A stretch of DNA of 6,010 nt from an uncultured Collinsella sp. (GTDB lineage Bacteria > Actinomycetota > Coriobacteriia > Coriobacteriales > Coriobacteriaceae): contig CABUKY010000111.1 in assembly GCA_902492185.1 (NCBI GenBank), positions 1-6,010 of the forward strand, read 5' to 3'. Below are positions 1 to 5,437 of this stretch, one piece after another. Numbering within the stretch: position 1 is the first letter of the stretch; each line of letters begins with the position of its first letter. Position numbers and translations under genes: made by a program. The notes beneath the pieces were generated by a model. That model was not told where the DNA came from and did no database searches. It saw only the letters and a program-made list of their open reading frames with translations.

Positions 1-622
1 CGCCGGCGCAGGTGCCGTTCATGCGCTGCTCGATGCCGTTGTCGAAATAGATGATCTTGGCGTCCTCGCCGCCCAGCTCGATGGCAACGTCGGTGGCCGG
101 GATAAGAGTCTCGACAGCGCGCTTGCTGGCGATGACCTCCTGGACAAACTCCAGGTCGAGCCACTGGGACAGCAGCAGGCCGCCCGAGCCGGTAATGGCG
201 CAGGTCATCTGGGCCGTCGGCAGCACGGTCGCAGCGCCCTCGAACAGGTCGCGGGCGCAGGCGCGGACGTCGGTGTGGTGGCGCTGGTACTTGGCGTAGA
301 CGATCTGGTTGTCGTCGTTGAGCACGGCGAGCTTAACGGTGGTGGAGCCCACGTCGATGCCCAGATGCAGGCTGCCGCGAGCGTTCTCGGGGTTGAAGAT
401 CGCGCCTTCGGGGGCCTGGCCGGCGGCTACGGGCTCAGCGGCGGTGGCGGGCTCGCTAGCGACGGACGTCTCCCCTGCCGCGTTCTTGGCATCGGCAACT
501 GCCTCGGCAACTTTCTCAGCAGCCGCGGTCGCGGCCTTCTGCGCGGCATCCACCACGGCGGGTGCAGCCTCACGCGCGGCAGCGACCATACGGTCCTTAA
601 TGCCCTCGACGAGTTTGCTCAT
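1..622 (-). CDS. 2-hydroxyacyl-CoA dehydratase activase (BadF/BcrA-type ATPase), N-terminal part
   Basis: N-terminal 207 residues of a protein that runs off the window; the last complete codon ends at base 2. After an 80-odd-residue extension comes a BadF/BadG/BcrA/BcrD (ASKHA-fold) ATPase domain: the phosphate-1 loop GIDVGSTTVK at residues 88-97, TGSGG at about 144-148, LGGEDAK at about 184-190, and MNGTCAG at 201-207. By family knowledge Cys205 corresponds to the first of two cysteines that hold a [4Fe-4S] cluster between two activase subunits. Activases of this type use ATP to inject one electron into 2-hydroxyacyl-CoA dehydratases. Many anaerobes carry long versions with the dehydratase-like parts fused behind; whether this one is long cannot be seen here. 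Residues 8-80 are Ala/Glu/Lys-rich, look helical, and are not part of the family. The ATG start is backed by GAGGAGAG 5 nt upstream, overlapping the TetR stop. It is cotranscribed with the TetR gene, 11 nt away. The family call is firm; the substrate is unknown. Confidence 0.9.
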   Translation of the reverse strand, partial: MSKLVEGIKDRMVAAAREAAPAVVDAAQKAATAAAEKVAEAVADAKNAAGETSVASEPATAAEPVAAGQAPEGAIFNPENARGSLHLGIDVGSTTVKLAVLNDDNQIVYAKYQRHHTDVRACARDLFEGAATVLPTAQMTCAITGSGGLLLSQWLDLEFVQEVIASKRAVETLIPATDVAIELGGEDAKIIYFDNGIEQRMNGTCAG

Positions 623-633
623 TGTCTCTCCTC

Positions 634-1344
634 TTAGTTGTTGGACTCGACGGCTGCGGCGGTGTCGGCCGCGTCCTCGAGCTGTAGGTTCAATAGCTTC
701 ATGCCGTATTCCGGCACGTTGATATCGATGGGTTGGCCATACAGGTCACCAGGGCGCACAAAGGCGATAACCGTCATAATGCGCGCCATGGCCTCGGGCG
801 ATTCGGTGAGGCCGCGCTCAAACCAGCGCTGGATCAGGCCAACCTCGGCACTCACGACATAGGTAACGTAGTAGTCAAAGAACGTGCCCAGCGCCAGGCC
901 CAAGATGCCCGTCTGTGCACGAGGCACCACGGCCTCACGCGCGGTATCGATAATCTTTTTAATGAAGGCGGGGTCGCCGCCAGGGCCCAGCAGCGCACCG
1001 ATTAAGTCGCGGTTGGCCGCAAGATAACGCAGCAGCTCAACCGAACCGGGCGCCGGCTCGAGCTCATCGATGTTGTGATAGAGATCAGGCAGCTGAGCTG
1101 CGGTGATGAGCTCAATGCGCTCACGGATCTCGGCCAGCAAGCCGTCCTCGATTTGATTGATAAAGTCGGGGATATCGCGGTAGTGCGAATAGAACGTGCG
1201 GCGCGTAAGGCCGGCACGCTCGGTGAGCGACGCGACGTTAATGCGCGAAAGGTCGCCGCTTTCGGCAAGCTCGCTGGCAAGCGCCTGGCGAAGGGCACGC
1301 TGCGAGCGAAGGGACCGGCGATCGCATTTCTCGAGCTGGGACAA
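634..1344 (-). CDS. TetR/AcrR-family transcriptional regulator
   Basis: Protein of 236 residues. The N-terminal DNA-binding domain (about residues 10-60) has the TetR helix-turn-helix signature: INVASLTERAGLTRRTFYSH at about 35-54, followed by YRDIPDFINQIE. The remaining 170 residues are the helical ligand/dimer domain, which I cannot assign to a ligand class. The start is TTG, the most upstream start available in this frame; AAGGAGG lies 4 nt before it, and the HTH would be lost with any later ATG. Only 11 nt separate its stop from the activase gene, so it very likely controls that operon and itself. Two palindromes 35-70 nt upstream are the likely binding site. The inducer may be an acyl-CoA or fatty acid linked to the activase pathway, but that is inference only. 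Confidence 0.92.
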   Translation of the reverse strand: MSQLEKCDRRSLRSQRALRQALASELAESGDLSRINVASLTERAGLTRRTFYSHYRDIPDFINQIEDGLLAEIRERIELITAAQLPDLYHNIDELEPAPGSVELLRYLAANRDLIGALLGPGGDPAFIKKIIDTAREAVVPRAQTGILGLALGTFFDYYVTYVVSAEVGLIQRWFERGLTESPEAMARIMTVIAFVRPGDLYGQPIDINVPEYGMKLLNLQLEDAADTAAAVESNN

Positions 1345-1373
1345 GCGTCCTCCTTGTTACTCAGCCTGTGCGC

Positions 1374-1410
1374 TATTGCACAGTGCGAGTATTATTGCAC
1401 ACCGTGTGCA
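1374..1410 (-). promoter_or_regulatory. Probable double TetR operator with promoter elements
   Basis: Two palindromes occupy this stretch upstream of the TetR-activase operon. One is perfect over 15 bp, TGCACACCGTGTGCA at 1396-1410. The other is GCACAGTGC at 1378-1386. Both sit in a 9-bp direct repeat, TATTGCACA, at 1374-1382 and 1393-1401. Their centres (1382 and 1403) are 21 bp apart, about two helical turns, as expected for two repressor dimers on one DNA face. An AT-rich patch between them reads AATAAT on the minus strand (1396-1391) and could be a -10 box, but I see no convincing -35 partner. Binding by the adjacent TetR protein, and hence autoregulation, is inferred from position and symmetry. 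Confidence 0.55.
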
Positions 1411-1465
1411 TCAACACGTAAAGGCAATATTTTGGATGTGACGAAAGGGCAGTCCCTTTGCCACA

Positions 1466-2323
1466 TTATTCGATGATGGTGCGGGAGTTCTGCTTATGCA
1501 TAGTGGCGAGCATGTGTTTGGGAACGGCGTGGACCATGCAGCTGCCGATGGTCGCGCTCGCGGCGGCCTTGGCTGCATCGCTAGCGTTTTTGGTCGCGTA
1601 GCTGTGGCGGAAACGCTTGAGCATGGCAATGTCGTTGCCGCCGTCGCCGTAAACCGCGACCTCGTCCTCGGCAATACCGTAGTAACCCGCCAGCCAGGCC
1701 ACACTCTCGCCCTTGTTGCACGCCACGTCCGTGATCTCGAACATCACCGGATCGAACGGCGCGTTGACCACGCGGTCCGATCGCTCGGCCAAATATGCCT
1801 TAAGGTCGCGCTCCAGCTCGGGCGAGGTCACGCGACAATTGATCTTGCACACATCGTGGCGCAGGATGTCACCGATCGACTGGTCGAAATACTGCTCCTC
1901 GTGATAGCCGCCACGCGCGCGCATGCCGCGCATCACGATGCGCTTGATAGGGCTGTCCTTCTTAAAACCCGCCTGGTGCATCTCGAACGAACCGCTCGAG
2001 AACATGCCGTCGGGCGTGGAGCAGTCGAAGCAAATGTCCGGAAACTCCTTGAGCAGCTCCTCGGTGATCTGCGGATCGATGGTCCAGGTCTTGAGCACCT
2101 CGCCATGACTGTCGCGCACGATGGACCCATTGGAGCAGCAGGCATCGAGCGCCAGCCCCGTGAAGCCATGCTCGCCGATTGGCAACGTCGAGCGCCCGGT
2201 CGCGGGAACCACATGCAAGCCAACCTCGGTCAGCTCACGAATGGCACGGCGGATGGTCCCATCTGCCTCGTGCAGGGCGTTCAGCAGCGTTCCGTCTAAG
2301 TCACTCGCAAACATCTTGATCAT
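1466..2323 (-). CDS. Cof-type HAD-superfamily phosphatase
   Basis: Protein of 285 residues, close to the usual Cof/IIB length of about 270. All four HAD motifs are visible: motif I DLDGTLL at 8-14 (nucleophile Asp8, acid/base Asp10), motif II ATGRS at 41-45, motif III Lys204 in CNKGESVAWL, and motif IV GDGGNDIAML at 226-235 with metal-binding Asp227 and Asp231. The middle part (about 85-195) is the C2-type cap that selects the substrate. These soluble enzymes hydrolyse sugar phosphates, flavin or pyridoxal phosphates and similar small phosphoesters; the substrate cannot be read from sequence. The ATG start has AGGAGAGG 7 nt upstream. The gene follows glnK by 87 nt and precedes the TetR gene by 121 nt. 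It may be partly read through from glnK, or have its own promoter. Its ribosome site is complementary to the upstream leader (see 2324-2392). Confidence 0.93.
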   Translation of the reverse strand: MIKMFASDLDGTLLNALHEADGTIRRAIRELTEVGLHVVPATGRSTLPIGEHGFTGLALDACCSNGSIVRDSHGEVLKTWTIDPQITEELLKEFPDICFDCSTPDGMFSSGSFEMHQAGFKKDSPIKRIVMRGMRARGGYHEEQYFDQSIGDILRHDVCKINCRVTSPELERDLKAYLAERSDRVVNAPFDPVMFEITDVACNKGESVAWLAGYYGIAEDEVAVYGDGGNDIAMLKRFRHSYATKNASDAAKAAASATIGSCMVHAVPKHMLATMHKQNSRTIIE

Positions 2324-2392
2324 GGGCGTGCCTCTCCTTCGTCTGCACGATATTGTAGACGAGAACGGGCGCGCCCCAAGAGAGGCACGCCC
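2324..2392 (-). promoter_or_regulatory. Possible RNA switch: 13-bp inverted repeat covering the HAD ribosome site
   Basis: In the minus-strand transcript GGGCGUGCCUCUC (2392-2380) is the perfect complement of GAGAGGCACGCCC (2336-2324). The latter contains the ribosome site and abuts the AUG of the HAD gene. The intervening 43 nt hold a nested imperfect hairpin (2361-2340). The same upstream arm is also the 5' arm of the hairpin at 2394-2365, so the two folds exclude each other. This geometry would allow translation of read-through RNA from glnK to be blocked, or freed, by which fold forms. The complementarity is seen directly; regulation is inference. Confidence 0.4.
2352..2379 (-). promoter_or_regulatory. 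Candidate promoter for the HAD gene
   Basis: On the minus strand TACAAT (2357-2352, five of six matches to TATAAT) lies 16 nt after TTGGGG (2379-2374, a weak -35). Initiation would fall near 2345, leaving a leader of about 20 nt with the ribosome site but without the upstream complementary arm. The -35 match is poor, so this is tentative. Confidence 0.3.
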
Positions 2393-2394
2393 GT
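2365..2394 (-). terminator. Possible terminator hairpin after glnK
   Basis: Starting 17 nt after the glnK stop, the transcript can form ACGGGCGUGCC / GGCGCGCCCGU with one internal mismatch and an 8-nt loop. The sequence after the stem is UCUCGUCUA, pyrimidine-rich but without a true U run, so it would be an imperfect intrinsic terminator or an attenuator. Its 5' arm also competes for pairing with the HAD ribosome site. Confidence 0.35.
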
Positions 2395-2410
2395 CAGGCG
2401 AAAGATTGTC

Positions 2411-2749
2411 CTACACCGCAGCGGGGCCGTGTTCGCCGGTGCGGATGCGGATAACTTCCTCGACCGGCTCGACCCAGATCTTGCCATCGCCGACGGCTCC
2501 GGTGCGTGCGGCGTTGCAGATAATTTCGACAATGCCGTCGACATACTCGTCGGCGCAAATAAGGGTGAACTGTACCTTAGGGATCATGTTGACAAGCAGC
2601 TCGTTGCCGCGTACGTATTCCTTCCAGCCATGCTGTGCGCCGCAGCCCTGCACTTGGTTAATAGTCATGCCACGAACATCGGCAGCAAACAGCGCGTCTT
2701 TAAGAACCTCAAGCTTTTCCTGGCGCACGATAGCCGTAATCTTTTTCAT
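2411..2749 (-). CDS. glnK: PII nitrogen-signalling protein GlnK
   Basis: Protein of 112 residues that aligns without gaps to E. coli GlnB as recalled. PII proteins are trimeric sensors that bind ATP/ADP and 2-oxoglutarate and, in the GlnK class, plug the ammonium channel AmtB when nitrogen is ample. Seen here: MKKITAIVR start, Gly35/Gly37 and Gln39 at the base of the T-loop, T-loop residues 37-55, Lys58, B-loop TGAVGDGKIWV at 83-93 with Lys90, and C-loop Arg101 and Arg103. These are the nucleotide and 2-oxoglutarate contacts. The usual uridylylation or adenylylation residue Tyr51 is Leu here (RGNELLVN), and Tyr46 is Val with a Tyr at 45, so standard covalent control is unlikely. No glnD follows. 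The ATG has AGAGAGGA 7 nt upstream. It sits 190 nt behind amtB on the same strand, which supports the GlnK role. Confidence 0.95.
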   Translation of the reverse strand: MKKITAIVRQEKLEVLKDALFAADVRGMTINQVQGCGAQHGWKEYVRGNELLVNMIPKVQFTLICADEYVDGIVEIICNAARTGAVGDGKIWVEPVEEVIRIRTGEHGPAAV

Positions 2750-2783
2750 AATGAATTCCTCTCTTTAATAAAGAAATGAATTG

Positions 2784-2914
2784 CCATTCAATGACGCGGG
2801 TTTTCGAGGTGCCCGAGATTGCCCCGAAAGAGGAGCGCCGCGTACTTCGGTACGCAAGCGACGGTTTGAGGGGCAATCTCGGGTGCCTGGGAAAGCCGCG
2901 CGACGATTGAACGG
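2784..2914. repeat. Near-palindromic element of about 131 bp between amtB and glnK
   Basis: The centre is a hairpin GCGTAC-TTCG-GTACGC (2840-2855) with a UUCG-type loop. Flanking it, CCCGAGATTGCCCC (2812-2825) pairs perfectly with GGGGCAATCTCGGG (2870-2883). Pairing continues outward with a few mismatches and wobbles: GAGG/CC-T around 2807 and 2888, GCGG/CCGC near 2796 and 2898, and TTCAAT/ATTGAA at 2787-2792 and 2906-2911. The whole resembles a palindromic extragenic repeat or a MITE-like remnant. It starts about 25 nt after the amtB stop and ends about 35 nt before glnK, so the operon transcript would carry a very strong fold there. Whether it occurs elsewhere in the genome cannot be seen here. 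Confidence 0.6.
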
Positions 2915-2940
2915 CGAGGTGCGGAGCCTGGGGAAGCTGC
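2882..2940. repeat. Imperfect 18-bp direct repeat flanking the amtB stop
   Basis: GGTGCCTGGGAAAGCCGC at 2882-2899 and GGAGCCTGGGGAAGCTGC at 2923-2940 agree at 15 of 18 positions with an offset of 41 bp. The second copy touches the amtB stop codon. It may be a duplication formed when the neighbouring palindromic element arrived or rearranged; chance in G/C-rich DNA is not excluded. Confidence 0.4.
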
Positions 2941-4217
2941 TAATCGAGTCCCGAGAAGGAGGGATACGCGCTCTCGCCGTGCTGACTCGCATCCAGGCCC
3001 AGCGCCTCGTCGGCCTCGTCCACGCGCAGGCTGCCGTGGAACAGCGCCTTGACCACCGCGGCGATCACCAAGTCGAGCACCAGTACAATAGCGACCGTCA
3101 CCACAATGCCCAAAATCTGCGAGACGAGCAGCGACACGTCGCCCGTGTAGAACAGGCCACCCTTACCGGTCCACGAGAGCTCCGGCACACAGAACAGGCC
3201 CGTGAGCACGCCGCCCAAGATGCCGCCGATGCCGTGGCAACCGAACGCGTCGAGCGCATCGTCGTAGCCAAACTTGGTCTTAAGATGGCTGATGGCCAGG
3301 TAGCAGACAGGCGAGACGATCAGGCCCATGACCAGCGCCGCCCACGGCTCGACAAAGCCCGCACCCGGCGTGACCACCACAAGGCCCGCAACCAGACCGG
3401 TGCTGGCGCCCACCAGCGTGGGGCGACCGGTGTGCACGCGCTCGACGGCAAGCCACGAGACCATGCCCGCCGCGCTGGCCGTCACAGTGTTGAGGATGGC
3501 GAGTGCCGCCACGGCATCGGCCTTAAACTCGCTGCCGCCGTTAAAGCCAAACCAGCCAAACCAAAGCAGACCGGCGCCCAGCGCCACAAACGGCACGTTA
3601 TGCGGACGATAGCTCACCATGCCAAAGCCACGACGACGGCCGAGCATTAAGCAGAGAATCAGGCCCGTGAGACCGGACGAAATGTGTACTACGTCGCCGC
3701 CGGCAAAGTCGAGCGCGCCGATGATGTCGCCGATAAAGGAGCCCTCGCCGCCCCAGACCATGTGGGCGAGCGGCACATAGACCGCGAGCAGCCAAATGCC
3801 CAGGAAGGCCGTCATGGCACCAAACTTGACGCGGCCGGCCAGGCTGCCCGTGACGATAGCAGCCGTGATCATGGCAAATGCCATCTGGAAGGCGATGTTG
3901 ATGATCTGGGGGTAGGCGGCGCCGTCCGCGGCGTTGCCCTCGGCCGCCTGCAGCACCTGGTTGAGCACCGGCAGGCACAGCAGCTGGTCAAGGCCTCCAA
4001 TAAACGGACTCGAACCGTCGCCGCCATAGGCCAGAGACCAGCCGGCAACAATCCACAGCACACCAACCAGACCAATGGCGCCAAAGCACATGAGCATGGT
4101 GTTGATGACATTTTTGCGCCTGGACAGGCCGCCATAGAAAAACGCCAGACCCGGTGTCATTAAAAAAACGAGCATGGTGCAGATGAGCATAAACGTTGTC
4201 GAACCCGTATCGTACAT
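2940..4217 (-). CDS. amtB: Ammonium transporter AmtB/AmtA
   Basis: Amt/MEP/Rh-family channel of 425 residues with about 11 hydrophobic membrane segments. The family signatures are clear: TPGLAFFYGGLSRRKNV at 21-37, LDFAGGDVVHISSGLTGL at 169-186, and DAFGCHGIGGILGG at 323-336. His178 and His328 match the twin pore histidines (H168/H318 in E. coli AmtB) and Asp170 matches D160. The protein conducts ammonium inward across the cell membrane as a trimer. The C-terminal tail ends in LGLDASQHGESAY, the usual cytoplasmic segment. I place the start at 4217 because AAGGGAGAG lies 3 nt upstream and TM1 follows directly, as in other Gram-positive Amts. An in-frame extension to 4388 would add 57 non-conserved residues. 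It is followed by glnK; the amtB-glnK order is typical of Actinomycetota, and GlnK is its expected blocker. The region upstream holds candidate nitrogen-control sites. Confidence 0.96.
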   Translation of the reverse strand: MYDTGSTTFMLICTMLVFLMTPGLAFFYGGLSRRKNVINTMLMCFGAIGLVGVLWIVAGWSLAYGGDGSSPFIGGLDQLLCLPVLNQVLQAAEGNAADGAAYPQIINIAFQMAFAMITAAIVTGSLAGRVKFGAMTAFLGIWLLAVYVPLAHMVWGGEGSFIGDIIGALDFAGGDVVHISSGLTGLILCLMLGRRRGFGMVSYRPHNVPFVALGAGLLWFGWFGFNGGSEFKADAVAALAILNTVTASAAGMVSWLAVERVHTGRPTLVGASTGLVAGLVVVTPGAGFVEPWAALVMGLIVSPVCYLAISHLKTKFGYDDALDAFGCHGIGGILGGVLTGLFCVPELSWTGKGGLFYTGDVSLLVSQILGIVVTVAIVLVLDLVIAAVVKALFHGSLRVDEADEALGLDASQHGESAYPSFSGLD

Positions 4218-4274
4218 TCGCTCTCCCTTGGTCGTATGAACGTTGTCGGCGCCCATAATGCGGCCGAGGGACAA

Positions 4275-4313
4275 CTGGTGTAGACCAGATGCGGCGTTGT
4301 TAAACGCTGCGTT
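4275..4313. promoter_or_regulatory. Cluster of short inverted repeats in the amtB leader
   Basis: Three perfect short palindromes lie 55-100 bp before the amtB start. CTGGT-gtag-ACCAG is at 4275-4288. GCGTT-gtta-AACGC is at 4294-4307. AACGC-t-GCGTT is at 4303-4313 and shares its left arm with the second. The middle AACGC can pair with a GCGTT on either side. These may be operator half-sites or leader hairpins. I see no convincing -35/-10 pair nearby, so the promoter position is undetermined. Confidence 0.3.
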
Positions 4314-4321
4314 GTCGAATG

Positions 4322-4368
4322 GAAACGGCGCCGCAATCTTGGAAACGACGCAGCAACGGGCGCGAAAC
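4322..4368 (+). promoter_or_regulatory. Phased GAAAC/GCAAC array upstream of amtB, GlnR-box-like
   Basis: Plus-strand pentamers read GAAAC (4322-4326), GCAAT (4333-4337), GAAAC (4342-4346), GCAAC (4353-4357) and GAAAC (4364-4368), with spacers of 6, 4, 6 and 6 nt. Part of this is a 20-bp tandem repeat, 4321-4336 against 4341-4356, with 14 of 16 matches. The 11-bp spacing and GAAAC half-sites resemble the actinobacterial GlnR box, gTnAC-n6-GaAAC in tandem, and amtB is a classic GlnR target. The gTnAC halves are GCAAC or GCAAT here, one or two mismatches away. Presence of a GlnR protein in this organism is not known from the window. Confidence 0.4.
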
Positions 4369-4409
4369 GAACGGGAATACGCGAGCAAGGGGGCCGTGAG
4401 CGCGCCCGT
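4356..4409 (-). repeat. 9-bp inverted repeat after the permease stop
   Basis: ACGGGCGCG (4356-4364) is the exact reverse complement of CGCGCCCGT (4401-4409), separated by 36 nt. The outer arm begins 6 nt after the stop of the permease gene. It could fold in that gene's 3' end, but there is no U run, so it is not a standard terminator. One arm overlaps the last GCAAC/GAAAC elements upstream of amtB. Confidence 0.3.
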
Positions 4410-4414
4410 CCCGG

Positions 4415-5434
4415 CTAGCGCCGAAACAGCTCGTGAGCGCGGTCGCGGAGATTAGTTGCTCGAATGACACCCTCGTAGCGGTTGATGCGCAAGCGCGGGA
4501 AGGCATTGAAGAAGCGCAGGTCGCGACGACTGAGCGACACACTCGGCACCGGACGGTTCGCGCGCCTGCCGGCACGGAGACGGGCGAGCGATGGATGGGG
4601 CACGCTCGGCGCGGCATCAGCCACGCGGCGGGCGGCAAGCGCCAGGCCATGAGCGCCGTCCGAGATAAACGTCGGCATCGAAGCCTTCTCACGCAGGGCA
4701 TCGAGCGTTGCGTCGCCCAGCTCGGCCAGCCACGCGTTAACGGCACGGCTGCGGATATGCGTCTGCGCCACCGAGTCGATCGCCGAATCGGGAATACGTT
4801 CGAGCATGGAGTCAGACGCGTCGGCAAGCGACTCGTTGATGCGGTCGGCAAGGTCGGCGCGCACACGCTCCAGCTGATCGGACAAACGGCGCCAGCTGGC
4901 CAAAGAGCACACCGCATCGACCATCATCGCGACCGCGACGATAAAGGCCGCCAGCCGCACAATCAGCACCGGCAGATGGCCAAGCAGCCCCAGCAATGCC
5001 GGCTCCACTAAACGGCAAATGCACAGCGCACCCAGGCCAAACGCGCAGGCCCAGTACAGACAGATGCGTCCATGCAAATTAAACGGCAGGTGCGAGTAAT
5101 CCCAAAAGCGCGCTCCTGTTGTCTTTTCCAATAGAAGGCCCACGCTGTACTCGATTACGCTGCATACAAGCGCCGCCGCGACAAACTGGCCCGAGGCATC
5201 CGGAATCCCGCGCAGCAAAAGCCAGCAGGCGATGCCGCCCACACCATAGATAGGACAACACGGCCCCAGCAAGAATCCGCTGTTGGCGAAGCGTCCTTGG
5301 TTAAGCATGGCGCATACTGTCGACTCCCATGCCCAGCCGCAAAACCCGTAAAAGGCAAACGAGAGCACCAGTGCCGAGAGTGGACAGGCGGCAAGCGTCG
5401 CGCCGCCAAACGCCATATCAATCGCGGTTTCCAC
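4415..5434 (-). CDS. CmpB-like putative ABC-transporter permease (PF06541 family)
   Basis: Membrane protein of 339 residues. The first 175 residues hold about five hydrophobic segments and the family hallmarks: FYGFCGWAWES at 28-38, GFLLGPCCPIYG at 53-64, Glu95-Tyr96 in a membrane segment, and RFWDYSHLPFNLHGRICLYW at 109-128. The rest is soluble, with a charged helical, possibly coiled-coil stretch (about 180-255), an Arg/Pro-rich linker (about 275-300), and a conserved-looking end, RRDLRFFNAFPRLRINRYEG at 303-322, which I recall from clostridial members. The family name implies a transporter, but no ATPase partner is here and the true role is unknown. The GTG start is chosen over ATG at residue 7 because AGGAGAGG lies 7 nt before the GTG and nothing similar precedes the ATG. 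It starts 3 nt after the HD gene stop, with its ribosome site inside that gene, so the two are probably translationally coupled. Confidence 0.82.
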   Translation of the reverse strand: METAIDMAFGGATLAACPLSALVLSFAFYGFCGWAWESTVCAMLNQGRFANSGFLLGPCCPIYGVGGIACWLLLRGIPDASGQFVAAALVCSVIEYSVGLLLEKTTGARFWDYSHLPFNLHGRICLYWACAFGLGALCICRLVEPALLGLLGHLPVLIVRLAAFIVAVAMMVDAVCSLASWRRLSDQLERVRADLADRINESLADASDSMLERIPDSAIDSVAQTHIRSRAVNAWLAELGDATLDALREKASMPTFISDGAHGLALAARRVADAAPSVPHPSLARLRAGRRANRPVPSVSLSRRDLRFFNAFPRLRINRYEGVIRATNLRDRAHELFRR

Positions 5435-5437
5435 CGT

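Noticed and set aside
1444..1459. AAAGGG-cagt-CCCTTT hairpin just after the HAD gene as a terminator
   Set aside because: Only six base pairs and no U run on either strand; it may still be a weak 3' hairpin, but I would not annotate it.
1496..2299. Open frame of 267 codons on the plus strand
   Set aside because: It lies wholly antisense to the HAD gene, whose four catalytic motifs are intact; no family feature or good ribosome site.
2781..3650. Long open frame of 289 codons on the plus strand
   Set aside because: It is antisense to amtB, His/Arg/Ala/Gln-rich with no recognisable domain, and begins inside the palindromic repeat. This is the usual mirror frame of a G/C-rich gene.
4218..4388. 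57-residue N-terminal extension of amtB
   Set aside because: Not conserved in the family, it would cover the regulatory-looking upstream region, and a good ribosome site precedes the ATG at 4217.
4300..4917. Minus-strand frame of 205 codons overlapping the permease
   Set aside because: Arg/Ser/Ala/Pro-rich out-of-frame shadow; the frame at 4415-5434 carries the PF06541 signatures.
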